The notes: generated by a model from the letters alone, not told the origin. A stretch of 64,000 nt of DNA from Bacteroidota bacterium (GCA_018266055.1 JAFDYT010000004.1:1-64000), one strand, 5' to 3'. Positions 21,001 to 29,185 are shown, counted from the first letter of the stretch. A program made the numbers and translations.

Positions 21001-21384
21001 CAAGCTGAGGTGTTAGCTTCTTCATGTTTTATCAATGATGGAAATGAGAAATTTCAGCGTCAGGATTTACCTGTGGATGCTCAACTGGCGCCAATTTTTT
21101 CTTTTACGGAATTTGAAGAGGGCGATCAGAATTATTTGTTGATCGGAGGAAATTTCTACGATGTGATGCCTTACGAAGGAAGGTATGATGCCCAGCCCGT
21201 AGTTTTGCTGTCGTATCAAAACAAGCAGTTTCACTATATTCCTCAAACCAATTTATTGAGTATAAAAGGTCAGGTGCGTGACCTGAAGTGGATTAGTGAA
21301 AAGCAGGGCAGGAAATTAATTGTAGCCAGAAACAACGATAGTCCTGTATTCTTTCAACCGACGACAACGCCACCCAAAAAGTAA
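18088..21384 (+). CDS. FG-GAP/VCBS-repeat lipoprotein with ASPIC/UnbV domain
   Basis: 1098 residues with lipobox LLYSC. Many calcium-binding FG-GAP/VCBS blades are visible, each with a D-N-D/D-G-D core: SLGDINNDGLTDIFF, ADVNGDGFLDIYV, FDYDHDGDLDCFV, ADLNNDGWEDIYVGND, YGDLDNDGNVDVVI, ADVDHDGDVDVFIG. An ASPIC/UnbV domain follows the first propeller (about 505-590; NYIAVEFKGEGLNSKGVGA). A second propeller and a 200-residue C-terminal domain complete it. These are surface proteins of unknown substrate found beside SusCD and multihaem genes. Confidence 0.93.
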   Translation: MKKYFLAPIVFSILLYSCGRTDKSNLQIVDSSVSHITFENKLEPREGFGILYYLYYYNGGGVSLGDINNDGLTDIFFTANSKGHNKLYLNRGNFNFEDITVKAGVAGNSDWCTGVTMADVNGDGFLDIYVSSFNNNFGLKGHNELFINKGDNTFVEKSAEYGLNFSGFTVQSAFFDYDHDGDLDCFVLNESLQPNGNIVKASNRNNFDANAADYLFRNDLNTSGKFTDVSKEAGIYQGSLGYGLGVGIADLNNDGWEDIYVGNDFHENDYYYVNQGNGKFNEEGAAHFRHYSRFSMGNDIADYNNDAQPDVITVDMLPPDEKTLKSYGSDERNEIYNFKITNNGYQNQVSRNCLQRNNGDGKSFSEVALISNVSSTDWSWSPLFADFDNDGWKDLLITNGIVKRPVDLDYVRFVSDLAAQVNRNAGTKYDKETVDKMPDGSSHPFVFHNQKSQFKDVSENWGLADLKGYYNGAAYGDLDNDGNVDVVINSLNSRAVVLKNSLPRKNYIAVEFKGEGLNSKGVGAKAFVFCAKGSMQYQQLMPTRGFQSSSDYRLHFGVDSCRMIDSVLVVWPNQKFQVIRKAEINKVLVANESDAQGVFQSNKFFTPEKVFFEDVSQQVNCKWKHVENPYEDYNRQYLIPHKESTRGPKVAVADVNNDGLEDFYACGAIGAPGRLMLQKPDGTFVPKDTAVFNHFGASEDVDARFFDANGDGYMDLWVVSGGNEMPSGPTANADRLFLNDGKGNFNSALNLIPQLFYNKSCITTADVDHDGDVDVFIGVLSDQQRFGIPQSSRLYLNNGKGKFSLAEANQINLSQVGLVTTAEFADLNKDGWSDLVVAGEFMPVTIYWNRKGNFEKTQIAASSGLWQTVRIVDVNKDGTPDILGGNWGLNSKLASGKNGPLKLYTADFDGNGAMESILCYTIDGVEYPFLPKDILEVSLPVLKKAYLTYGEVAGKSVQYMFYDLFKGYTELQAEVLASSCFINDGNEKFQRQDLPVDAQLAPIFSFTEFEEGDQNYLLIGGNFYDVMPYEGRYDAQPVVLLSYQNKQFHYIPQTNLLSIKGQVRDLKWISEKQGRKLIVARNNDSPVFFQPTTTPPKK

Positions 21385-21512
21385 CTAGTCTAATCCTAAA
21401 AGGAAGTTCATCATTCTTCCGGAATTTAAACTGATTAAATTCTGAACAAATAATGCGTTGCTTGGTTTAATTCAAGTCGACCGTGCCGTCGGGCTAGTCG
21501 GTGTTTAATACC

Positions 21513-21647
21513 ATGCACAAAAAGCTAAAGCTTCCTTCTAAAACCTGCGTCGTCTGCGGACGCCCGTTTACATGGCGGAAAAAATGGGAGAAGGTTTGGG
21601 AAGAGGTGAAATACTGCAGCGATCGTTGCAGAAAGAACAAGTCCTGA
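21513..21647 (+). CDS. DUF2256 zinc-ribbon-like peptide
   Basis: A 44-residue protein with the characteristic DUF2256 pattern: [19 protein letters not shown], then [11 protein letters not shown], giving a CxxC...CxxxC metal-binding arrangement. It is known as a short companion encoded directly before bacterial photolyase-related genes; here its stop codon and the photolyase ATG are separated by one base. Function unknown; coupling to photorepair is inferred from the constant neighbourhood. Confidence 0.88.
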   Translation: MHKKLKLPSKTCVVCGRPFTWRKKWEKVWEEVKYCSDRCRKNKS

Positions 21648-21648
21648 A

Positions 21649-23127
21649 ATGAGCGCTGTTACCCTTTTATTTCCGCATCAACTTTTTGAAAGGAACCCGG
21701 CATTGGAGAAAGGCCGTCCTGTACTATTGGTGGAAGAGAATCTGTTTTTTAAACAGTACAAGTTTCATAAGCAGAAACTGGCCTTTCATCGCGCAAGCAT
21801 GAAAGCCTATTTGTCTTTTTTGACGAGCGAAGATTATCATGTCACCTATGTTGAGGCAGGTGAAGAAATTGCTGACGTGAGATCTCTGCTTGCTGATCTT
21901 AAAAAGAAAGGTGTTGAAGAAATCCATTACACGGATGTGACTGACTGCTGGCTTCAGCGGCGCATGCAGGCGCAAGCTAAGCGACTTGGCCTTATGCTGG
22001 TTTTCTACGATTCTCCACTTTTTGTGTTGACGAATCAGGAGATGGAGAATTATTTCAAAAACAAAAAGCACTTTTATCAGACGGATTTTTACATACATCA
22101 GCGCAAGCGTTTCAAGCTTCTGCTTGACGAAGCAAACGAGCCCGTCGGAGGTCGCTGGACGTATGATGTGGATAATCGATTAAAGTACCCCAAGGGGAAA
22201 GTTGCTCCGAAAGTTTATTTCCCCAAAGCCAATGAATTTTGGATGGAGGCGAAGGAGTATGTTGAGAAAAATTTTGACGCGCATTATGGAGTAGTCAGCA
22301 ACGATTTCATTTACCCCACTACGTTTGACGAGAACCGCGCATGGCTTAACCAGTTTTTTCAAAAGCGCTTTTTCGAATTCGGCGACTACGAAGATGCCAT
22401 GGTGATGAGCGAAAGTGTTTTGCATCATAGCGTGTTGACACCGATGATGAATGTAGGTCTGCTTACGCCGAAGGAAGTGATAGAAAGAGCAATCCTGTTT
22501 GCTCGCGAGAATGAAATTCCTCTAAATTCATTGGAAGGGTTTATCCGACAGATTCTTGGATGGCGCGAATTTATCCGTGGCGTTTATGAAACTAAGGGGG
22601 TGCAGGAGCGCACCGCTAATTACTGGAACTTCACGCGTAAAATTCCTGACTCCTTTTGGAAAGGCACTACCGGAATTCTTCCTGTCGATGAAACAATAAA
22701 AAAAATTCTGACCACCGGCTACGCTCATCACATAGAGCGACTAATGGTGCTGGGAAATTTCATGTTGCTCTGTGAGTTTAATCCCGACGAGGTTTATAAG
22801 TGGTTTATGGAATTGTTCATCGACTCGTACGACTGGGTGATGGTGCCTAACGTGTATGGTATGAGCCAGTTTGCAGACGGCGGCCTGATGGCCACTAAGC
22901 CGTACATCAGCGGAAGCAACTACTTGATGAAGATGAGTGATTACCCCAAAGGTGACTGGCAATTAATTTGGGATGGTATGTTTTGGCGCTTCATGCACGT
23001 GCATCGAGAATTCTTTTTGAAAAATCCGCGATTGGGGATGTTGGTTAAAACGTTTGATAAAATGCCAGCTGATAAAAAAACTTCACATCTTAAACACGCT
23101 GATAATTATCTGAAATCTTTGAATTAG
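21649..23127 (+). CDS. cryptochrome/photolyase-related protein (DPRP, CryB/PhrB type)
   Basis: 492 residues. The N-terminal Rossmann part (1-130, TLLFPHQLFE) is the DPRP antenna-cofactor domain. The helical FAD-binding part includes LEGFIRQILGWREFIRGVY, ERLMVLGNFMLL, WVMVPNVYGMSQFADGG and TKPYISGSNYLMKMSDY, hallmarks of bacterial (6-4) photolyases. In the FeS-containing members the segment after MSDY carries three cysteines; here (from about residue 433) it reads PKGDWQLIWDG and is shorter, with no cysteine. The protein therefore probably lacks the [4Fe-4S] cluster. Translationally coupled to DUF2256. Confidence 0.93.
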   Translation: MSAVTLLFPHQLFERNPALEKGRPVLLVEENLFFKQYKFHKQKLAFHRASMKAYLSFLTSEDYHVTYVEAGEEIADVRSLLADLKKKGVEEIHYTDVTDCWLQRRMQAQAKRLGLMLVFYDSPLFVLTNQEMENYFKNKKHFYQTDFYIHQRKRFKLLLDEANEPVGGRWTYDVDNRLKYPKGKVAPKVYFPKANEFWMEAKEYVEKNFDAHYGVVSNDFIYPTTFDENRAWLNQFFQKRFFEFGDYEDAMVMSESVLHHSVLTPMMNVGLLTPKEVIERAILFARENEIPLNSLEGFIRQILGWREFIRGVYETKGVQERTANYWNFTRKIPDSFWKGTTGILPVDETIKKILTTGYAHHIERLMVLGNFMLLCEFNPDEVYKWFMELFIDSYDWVMVPNVYGMSQFADGGLMATKPYISGSNYLMKMSDYPKGDWQLIWDGMFWRFMHVHREFFLKNPRLGMLVKTFDKMPADKKTSHLKHADNYLKSLN

Positions 23128-23165
23128 AATCAGAGATTGAGGGCATGACGGTTAGCAAAGAAAGT

Positions 23166-23184
23166 CGAACTGACTAGTAGTTCG
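23166..23184. terminator. weak bidirectional hairpin between convergent genes
   Basis: cgaact / agttcg arms around a seven-base loop in the 59-base gap between the photolyase and rhamnosidase stops. There is no long T-run, so this is tentative. Confidence 0.35.
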
Positions 23185-23186
23185 TT

Positions 23187-25574
23187 CTATAGAGTTATCG
23201 CGGTAGTGCCGGGCTCAAGCTGAATGTTTTTTCCTTTCCATACCAATTGGCCCGTTGTTCCTTCAGGTATTTTGATTTCAACTTTCCAGCTATTCTTCTC
23301 TGATTTATAGCTCACCTCAATTTTTCCGTTGGGATGAGGAATGCTACCAGAAGCTTCTTTCAATGCACCTAAATGCGGCTCGATGCGAATATTTTTGAAT
23401 CCTGTTCCGTCTGAGTCAATGCCGAGTACAATTCTATATAACTCAATGTTAGGACTCGCTCCCCACGCGTGGCAATCGGAGCGCGCATGGTCGATGTCAC
23501 TGATCTCAGCCCAGGTAGTCATTCCCATTTTCAAATTCTCTTTCCATACTCCAAGTTGATCGAGATATAAATCGCCGAGGTTAGCTTTGGCCAATGCCTG
23601 ATTGACATAATAGTTGAAATAGATAGTGGCTTTCGTAAGCGACTCATCACTTAAAATCTTTTTCATCAGCTCAGTGGCGTCAGCACCCTTCACGGTCTCC
23701 GTTAAAATGGCTAGTGAATTGGCGTGTTGTGAAAAATACTTTTTTTCCTTGGTGTCAGCGAAAAGCTTTTTACTCTCATCCCAATAGGCTGCTTTGATGG
23801 CATCCGTCAGTTTTGTAGCCGCCATGGAATAATTATTGGCCAATTCTTTTAAGCCAATCTCATTCTCCAATCTGGCCGCTGTTTGATAGGCGAGCAAAAG
23901 TTGAAAGTCCAATACGGCCGAGCTTCCATCTTCACCGATTGGCGGCACTCCGCTGTTCCATCCACCGCCTTCCGACCAATCCGAAAATTCCCAGTATGGT
24001 GCGTTCTTCAATCTGCCGTCGGCTTTTTGGTAGCGGGAGAAAAACTGTAGCACACCTCGCTCGCCATTCAAAAAGCTTTTCACAAAATCAGGGTCGCCTT
24101 TGTACCTGAGATAATCATGGAGCATGCCAATCCACCATAAAGAGAAAGTTGGAATCTGCTGATCGAGTGAGGATGGATAACGGCTCAACGTCATTCCTTC
24201 CGGCACGCGCGAATAATCTGCCTGACGGATCGCATTGCGCACCAAACGGTCATCGCCACTATTGTACAAAGAGATCATGCACTGAATGCGGGTGTCTCCA
24301 AAATATTGTAGCTGTTCATAATATGGACAATCCACATACGTCTCACCAGCACAAAGTCTTGCCGTGCGCCAACCGGTTTCAAGGATTTTCTCAAGCGCTG
24401 AATCGGCGGACATAAAACGTGCAGTAAGCTTGAATGGGTAGCCGGAGAATACGCTTGAGATGTCATCAATGATGAGTGGTTCATCACCTGTTTCCACCTG
24501 TAGCCGCAGATATCGAAATGTTCGCCAGTCGAGCGTGGTGTATGTTTGATTTGAATTTCCATTGGAAGTGATTTGATCTTTCACACCAACAAATCGCTTG
24601 CCTGCTACTTCGTTGCGATTACCTTTTGAGTTCTGTGCTTTCCAATGTTTTGCATTCCCCTCATCGATGAACAAGGCTTCGGCATATTGCAATGAGATCT
24701 CTGCATTTCTCCCTTTGCTGAAATTTAAAACAGGGTACGCATTCGTTAGGAAGCTCTGGTCTAAAAGCATGTTTACTTTTGAATGGGCAGGAATTTGTAT
24801 GGACGATTGAATGGCCGGAAAACTGTTAGGTAGCTGCACGCCGGATACTTCACGCAGGCGTTGAAACCGTTGCGGAGTTAATTCCATTGGTGGAATGGTA
24901 CGCGGCACGAGCATCCAATTATAAAACCAATCAAAAACTCCTTTCGGTAGAGCCTGTGAAATTGTTTTTGGTTGTTGCCATTGGCTGTCATTGTATTCAA
25001 GTGATTCCCAGCCAAGCGGAAACGCATTCATATCAACGTGCTCCCCAGGGCCGAGGGCATAATACGTGTAGGTAAGATCTGGTTTTAGCGGCGAATAGCT
25101 TTTGCTGTTTAAATATTTCCAGCTCGTGTTGGTGTTGGCCATTTCTTCCGCTTCTGTGTTGCCTTGCAAAACAAAGCCCGTACGATAGGAAATCTGCGCT
25201 AGTGCGCGCTCTTTTCCAAAATTCCAGACTACGGCGGCAAGGACATTTTCGCCTTGTTTAAGGAAAGGAGCAAGATCTACGGTTTCAAAATTCCAATGGT
25301 ATAAGTCGCCACGTGCAGGACCGAGTGAAGCAAGCTGTCCGTTCACAAAAAGCTTGTAACGGTTGTCTCCTGAAACGTGAACTATGAATGAAGATGGCTT
25401 TACCGAAAGGGTAATCTTTTTACGGAAGTGATAAACTCCATAGGCTTCGCCACCGTCATCGGAGGTAAGCCACCATGCATTCCATTTCTTGTTTAAAACC
25501 TGGCTTGAAATGGCCTGAGCGAAAACCATTTCCGCACAAACAAGGAGAACCACTAAACTCAAGGTGCGTTTCAT
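23187..25574 (-). CDS. GH78-like alpha-L-rhamnosidase
   Basis: 795 residues with a signal peptide ending near VFAQA. N-terminal beta-sandwich domains (VHVSGDNRYKLFVNGQLASLGPARGD) are followed by the (alpha/alpha)6 catalytic barrel, with YVDCPYYEQLQYFGDTRIQ near residue 410 and FSDWSEGGGWNSGVPP, matching the GH78 acid-rich active site, and a C-terminal beta domain (HPNGKIEVSYKSE). It removes terminal alpha-L-rhamnose from polysaccharides or glycosides in the periplasm or outside. It stands alone; the nearest uptake system is the SusCD operon on the other strand. Fine specificity cannot be read from sequence. Confidence 0.9.
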   Translation of the reverse strand: MKRTLSLVVLLVCAEMVFAQAISSQVLNKKWNAWWLTSDDGGEAYGVYHFRKKITLSVKPSSFIVHVSGDNRYKLFVNGQLASLGPARGDLYHWNFETVDLAPFLKQGENVLAAVVWNFGKERALAQISYRTGFVLQGNTEAEEMANTNTSWKYLNSKSYSPLKPDLTYTYYALGPGEHVDMNAFPLGWESLEYNDSQWQQPKTISQALPKGVFDWFYNWMLVPRTIPPMELTPQRFQRLREVSGVQLPNSFPAIQSSIQIPAHSKVNMLLDQSFLTNAYPVLNFSKGRNAEISLQYAEALFIDEGNAKHWKAQNSKGNRNEVAGKRFVGVKDQITSNGNSNQTYTTLDWRTFRYLRLQVETGDEPLIIDDISSVFSGYPFKLTARFMSADSALEKILETGWRTARLCAGETYVDCPYYEQLQYFGDTRIQCMISLYNSGDDRLVRNAIRQADYSRVPEGMTLSRYPSSLDQQIPTFSLWWIGMLHDYLRYKGDPDFVKSFLNGERGVLQFFSRYQKADGRLKNAPYWEFSDWSEGGGWNSGVPPIGEDGSSAVLDFQLLLAYQTAARLENEIGLKELANNYSMAATKLTDAIKAAYWDESKKLFADTKEKKYFSQHANSLAILTETVKGADATELMKKILSDESLTKATIYFNYYVNQALAKANLGDLYLDQLGVWKENLKMGMTTWAEISDIDHARSDCHAWGASPNIELYRIVLGIDSDGTGFKNIRIEPHLGALKEASGSIPHPNGKIEVSYKSEKNSWKVEIKIPEGTTGQLVWKGKNIQLEPGTTAITL

Positions 25575-25735
25575 CGTGACTAATTCGTTTTTTATGAAGG
25601 TAACATGTTTTTCGCTTGTTCGAAACTCATGTCACCGGCCGACCTTTTTCATCAGAGTTGAAAGACGAGTGATTCTTAGAAGACTGGAGAACGATTTGAC
25701 TTAAGTGCTGTTTAAATGAGCTGATTAAAGTAGAA

Positions 25736-26578
25736 CTATCTCCGATCGAGTTCACCGTTGGATTGCCCGCTTGTTGTTGCGATAACCAGTGCTATGCCGC
25801 AAAAAAGCAATGCAACAAACGCACGGGTAATTTCATTTCCACTGCCGACTGATGGATTGGCAATGGCATCGGGCACATGAAAGAAAAGAAAAAATAGAAA
25901 AAGCGAGAGCGCCAAGAGCAACGCCGCTGGCTTTATCCATAGTTTGAAAATGATCGCGATCCCGGCGACCACAAGAGCTACTCCAAAAAAGTAAGTCCAG
26001 AAGAGAGGTGCACCAACAAATTTCGGTACCATCGTGGAGACGAATGTGGTAAAGACAAAATGAGTTGAGCCGAACAAAATCATGAGCAGGGAGAAGAAAA
26101 TCTTTCCGGCCGGAATAATTTTTTCTAAGAGCGATTCAAAATTGTTCGTAGCCTGTGCCTGAAAAGAGCCGGCCATAACAAAGGCACCACCGCCAAACGC
26201 CAGGGCCTCACCCGTGCCAAACCAAACTACCAAACTCGAAAGTTTATCGGAACTGATGAATAATATGTACGGCAGTTGACACGTGATGATCAGTACAAGA
26301 AAACTAAACCCTACATAGAGGCATACTTTTTTTGCGCTCGCAAATTTAGTTTTAAGTAATCCAGAAATAACAGCTCCTGAAAATACCAACGCTATTCCCA
26401 CGATAAGGCGGAAGAAAATATGCTGAGCCCACGAAGGGAATGGAGGTAATAATTCGGCCCGAAATTTTTCAAAAATGAGTTGATGCGTCCCTACGGCAAT
26501 GAGGCCGATGCCATAAAATACCTGACCGATTTTAGTAAGTCGACGCATGCTATCGGTCCCAAATATCATTCCCGGCAT
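25736..26578 (-). CDS. DoxX-like multi-pass membrane protein
   Basis: 280 residues with about eight hydrophobic segments in two similar halves. The halves are marked by GQVFYGIGLIAVGTHQLIFEKF and GKIFFSLLMILFGSTHFVFTTF, both followed by PPF- or PKFVGAPLFW and another helix. The duplicated four-helix layout fits DoxX/DUF-type integral membrane proteins. Start codons at 26578, 26569 and 26548 (MRRLTKIG) are all possible; the last starts directly before the first helix. No substrate can be proposed. The neighbours (rhamnosidase, sigma factor) give no hint. Confidence 0.7.
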   Translation of the reverse strand: MPGMIFGTDSMRRLTKIGQVFYGIGLIAVGTHQLIFEKFRAELLPPFPSWAQHIFFRLIVGIALVFSGAVISGLLKTKFASAKKVCLYVGFSFLVLIITCQLPYILFISSDKLSSLVVWFGTGEALAFGGGAFVMAGSFQAQATNNFESLLEKIIPAGKIFFSLLMILFGSTHFVFTTFVSTMVPKFVGAPLFWTYFFGVALVVAGIAIIFKLWIKPAALLLALSLFLFFLFFHVPDAIANPSVGSGNEITRAFVALLFCGIALVIATTSGQSNGELDRR

Positions 26579-26710
26579 ACAACGAAAGTATGCAACTGGA
26601 ATAACAACATCAATACACCAAGACGTGTGATATGCAAATGAGTCTTGCTTGTTTCTATAACGTTGCTATCCATTGGGTGTAAAGTCATGGCCCGGAGACA
26701 AGGAGCACTA

Positions 26711-27838
26711 TCAGCTCCTCCTTTTCTCCACACATTTCTTCAGCGAGGATTGGAGGATGGGCAATTGATGGAAGTAGGGGTTTTGATAAAGGTTCATCAA
26801 AATACTGTAGGCTTTATCTACCTGGTGGTTGTATTGCAAGGCCACGGCATAGTTGATCTCAGCAAAAGGACTTGGATATATTTTCAGCAGCACTTCATAG
26901 TATTTGCATATCGCTGGCCAATCGGTGTCTTCAAAATGAAGGGCTGAGCAATGCACAAAGGCAATACTCGCTTCGAGGTGATAGGGAGAAAATTCGGTGT
27001 CTTCGGAGGCGATCAGCAAATGATGACCAAGGCTGATCAATTTGCGGTTCCAAACACTTCTGTTCTGATACTCTAATTCAATGGGTTTTCCATTGGCGTC
27101 AAAGCGTGTATCGAAGCGTGCCAAGTTGAAGAGCATTAGCGCATGCAGTGCCTTGGTTTCGGAATTGGCATAACGGCTGTCGAGCAAACTTTTGTTCATG
27201 AGCAGGGCTTCTTCGCACATGGTTTCTCCTTGATCGCGATTGACTGCCGGCTGCTTGTAGCCTTCGTGAAAAATCAGGTAGATCACTTTGTGAAGCACAG
27301 CCATTCGCTCTTTTGAAAACCCATCGCGCACAGCCGACAAGGCAAGCGATTCATTTTTTATTTTCTGCCGCGCTCGGTACAGTGTTTTTTCGATGCTGTC
27401 GGCATGGGTTGCCAGTTGTAATGCGATGCTCTCGATTTTCAGGTTGGCTACATACTTGAGGGCAAGTACCACTTGTGTCTTTGGCGGGAGGTGAGGATGG
27501 CAGCACGCGATGAGCATGTGCACCTGCGCATCATTGAAATCATACGAAGAAATTTCTTCCGACTCAACCGTAGTGGTCACCAACGATAAGTTGAACAGCC
27601 GCACAGACTTTTTTAGCAAGTTGATGGTTTTGTTCCTGCATGCGTGAAAGAGCCATCCACCCGGATTTTGTGGAGTGCCCTGCTCGGGCCAACGCGCAGC
27701 AGCTTCCACAAAAGCTTCTTGCACCACATCTTCTACTGTCTCAATCTGTAGCGTATTGAATTTTTGCATGAGCAACGCTACGAGCTGCCCGTACTTCTCT
27801 TTGTAAAGTCTCTCGATAATTTTTTCTGTTTCATTCAT
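26711..27838 (-). CDS. ECF sigma factor with TPR-like extension (ECF42 type)
   Basis: 375 residues, about twice a normal ECF factor. The N-terminal 165 residues are region 2 (VEDVVQEAFVEAAARWP, NPGGWLFHACRNKTIN) and region 4 (LPPKTQVVLALKYVANL, YRARQKIK). The remaining 200 residues form the conserved helical DUF6596/TPR-like extension (RMAVLHKVIYLIFHEGYKQP, EALHALMLFN-type block). Factors of this architecture lack a classical anti-sigma factor and are paired with DGPF/YCII proteins; here the YCII gene overlaps the sigma start by 8 bases. The C-terminal extension is thought to control activity. Confidence 0.92.
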   Translation of the reverse strand: MNETEKIIERLYKEKYGQLVALLMQKFNTLQIETVEDVVQEAFVEAAARWPEQGTPQNPGGWLFHACRNKTINLLKKSVRLFNLSLVTTTVESEEISSYDFNDAQVHMLIACCHPHLPPKTQVVLALKYVANLKIESIALQLATHADSIEKTLYRARQKIKNESLALSAVRDGFSKERMAVLHKVIYLIFHEGYKQPAVNRDQGETMCEEALLMNKSLLDSRYANSETKALHALMLFNLARFDTRFDANGKPIELEYQNRSVWNRKLISLGHHLLIASEDTEFSPYHLEASIAFVHCSALHFEDTDWPAICKYYEVLLKIYPSPFAEINYAVALQYNHQVDKAYSILMNLYQNPYFHQLPILQSSLKKCVEKRRS

Positions 27839-28190
27839 TGTTCACACCATGCACAGTAGCTACCGGTCGTACTTCGCGAACAGCCAAACCGCGTTGCACC
27901 AGCGGACAAGTCTGTGCAATGGCAGCGGCTTGCTCTATGTTTTCTGCGCGGATCAGGTCGTAACCCGAAATGCCTTCGTGCGCTTCGATGAATGGACCAT
28001 CGCTCAGAATCTGATCTTTGCTTACGAAGCGACCTTTGATGAGTAGCGGTTCGCCTTTGATGTAGTTGCCGCTTTCGATGAGTGAATCTACCCATTTCAA
28101 CATCATGGGGATGTTAGAGAAGCGCTCTTCATCCGTGAGTTTACCTATACGATCTAGATCCTCGCGCACAATCAACATGAATTTTTCCAT
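27831..28190 (-). CDS. YCII/DGPF-domain protein, partner of the ECF factor
   Basis: 119 residues with a ferredoxin-like YCII fold: MEKFMLIVREDL at the start, the DGPF signature as SDGPFIEAHEGISGYDLI, and EQAAAIAQTCPLV. It is translated just before the sigma gene with an 8-base overlap. DGPF proteins always accompany ECF42 sigma factors and are usually controlled by them; their molecular role is unknown. Confidence 0.9.
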   Translation of the reverse strand: MEKFMLIVREDLDRIGKLTDEERFSNIPMMLKWVDSLIESGNYIKGEPLLIKGRFVSKDQILSDGPFIEAHEGISGYDLIRAENIEQAAAIAQTCPLVQRGLAVREVRPVATVHGVNNE

Positions 28191-28358
28191 TGGTTATTTT
28201 ATTTTGATAAGCAGAAGACAAACACGCACCAAAAATCCGGACACCCAACCTGGGTTATTATTTCAACTGTTGAGACTTCGGTCAACAAAAATCTTGTTTT
28301 GTATGTCCGGATCGGCAGAAAGGATTTGTCTCTTTTACATAACTTAAATAAAAATACT

Positions 28359-28769
28359 ATGAAAAACTTTTTCCTTTTAGCGCTGCTCTGCAGTGTGACT
28401 ATCTGTGCCCAGTAGCAAAGCGCAGAGAAAACGATCAGAAACTATCTTGAGGGTTATGAAAAAAAAGATTGGAATCTGGTGTCGAGCCAGTTTGCCGATG
28501 GTTTTACGTTTACAAGTCCTGCCGGGGATGACCATATTTCACTGGTGCAGTATCAGGAAAAATGTTTTCCCACCTCGAAGTTCGTGAAGAATGTAAAGTT
28601 CACTCAGATCACTGTTGATGGCAACACTGCATTTGCGATCTATGAAATTGCCACTACTGATAATAAACAAGTACGCAATGTAGAATACTACACGTTCAAC
28701 AAGGGCAAGATCAAATCAATCGAGTGTTTTTTTGGTGTGGGAATAAATTACCCGGGAAGTGGTAAGTAG
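28359..28769 (+). pseudogene. SnoaL/NTF2-like secreted protein broken by an in-frame TAG
   Basis: Reading from ATG 28359 gives a good 18-residue signal peptide (MKNFFLLALLCSVTICAQ), then TAG at 28413-28415. The same frame then continues without interruption for 118 codons as a NTF2-like fold (KTIRNYLEGYEKKDWNLV, FADGFTFTSPAGDDHI, VEYYTFNKGKIKSIECFF). One base change at the stop would restore a 136-residue secreted protein. An internal start at 28479 would lose export and the first helix. A real nonsense mutation, a sequencing error, or read-through are the alternatives. It lies just left of the presumed element boundary. Confidence 0.8.
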
Positions 28770-28885
28770 AGTTTCAGGTTTTTTGATTCAGAGAAAGTGT
28801 CTCGTGTTTTAACACTTCGATCAATAGACTAGCCTGAAGCTACCTGTTGGATTTCGTTGTTTGCTTTTTGAGGGCTGAAAATAAT

Positions 28886-28918
28886 AAAACCGCTCAGACA
28901 TTGATTCTGAGCGGTTTT
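28886..28918. terminator. bidirectional terminator, first copy next to the att-like repeat
   Basis: Perfect 12-base arms aaaaccgctcag / ctgagcggtttt with A and T tracts on both sides. It lies 22 bases from the left att-like 17-mer. Confidence 0.85.
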
Positions 28919-28939
28919 AGTTTCGGATGTTTCCGATTT

Positions 28940-28956
28940 GTGATCCCGCTGGGATT
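28940..28956 (-). repeat. 17-bp att-like direct repeat, copy 1 (tRNA 3'-end-like)
   Basis: gtgatcccgctgggatt, identical to 29115-29131. On the minus strand it reads as the 3' T-stem and acceptor strand of a tRNA, but the following bases (ATGAAAC on the plus strand) no longer fit a T-loop. It is probably an older integration scar or a downstream remnant. Confidence 0.6.
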
Positions 28957-29018
28957 ATGAAACATGATCCTGCGCTCCGCACTCAGTCAAAGAGTGTCAA
29001 CGCCGCGCTGCGCGCTTC

Positions 29019-29083
29019 TTTTCTTTTTTCGTCGGAAAGCCAAAGCAAATTGCACCGCTTCGCTTTCCTCGTAAAAAAGAAAA
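29019..29083. repeat. imperfect 22-bp inverted repeat between the two att-like copies
   Basis: The left arm 29019-29040 begins ttttctttttt and ends cggaaagc; the right arm 29062-29083 is its near-perfect reverse complement. With the GC-rich bases 28975-29015 this makes the 158-base interval between the two att-like repeats strongly structured. No frame is present. Confidence 0.6.
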
Positions 29084-29101
29084 AGCCCCTAATGGGGCTT
29101 T
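29082..29101 (-). terminator. terminator downstream of the tRNA 3' remnant
   Basis: aaagcccc / ggggcttt arms around a four-base loop, with a long T-run on the minus strand (aaaaaagaaa on plus). It is placed 13 bases after the tRNA-like 3' end at 29115, as expected for a tRNA terminator on the minus strand. Confidence 0.8.
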
Positions 29102-29114
29102 GACTCTCTCTTTC

Positions 29115-29138
29115 GTGATCCCGCTGGGATTCGAACTT
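29115..29138 (-). other. attL: probable left attachment site: 3' end of a tRNA without its body
   Basis: The minus strand reads GTTCGAATCCCAGCGGGATC then AC: T-loop TTCGAAT, 3' T-stem CCCAG, acceptor strand CGGGATC and a discriminator A. The 5' T-stem that should precede it (CTGGG) is absent; instead the element sequence begins. This is the pattern left when an integrase inserts an element into a tRNA 3' end, the restored tRNA lying at the other junction, which is not in this window. The first 17 bases are repeated at 28940. Confidence 0.65.
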
Positions 29139-29185
29139 TTCCTATAACCTATTTAATTTCAAATAGTTACAACAAGCAAAACCGA

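Noticed and set aside
28413..28415. TAG as a recoded amino acid
   Set aside because: Other genes in the window end at TAG normally (for example the NarL regulator and the small acidic gene at 52986), so global recoding is excluded.
29115..29138. A complete tRNA gene
   Set aside because: Only the T-loop and acceptor 3' strand are present; no D-arm or anticodon arm is found on either side.
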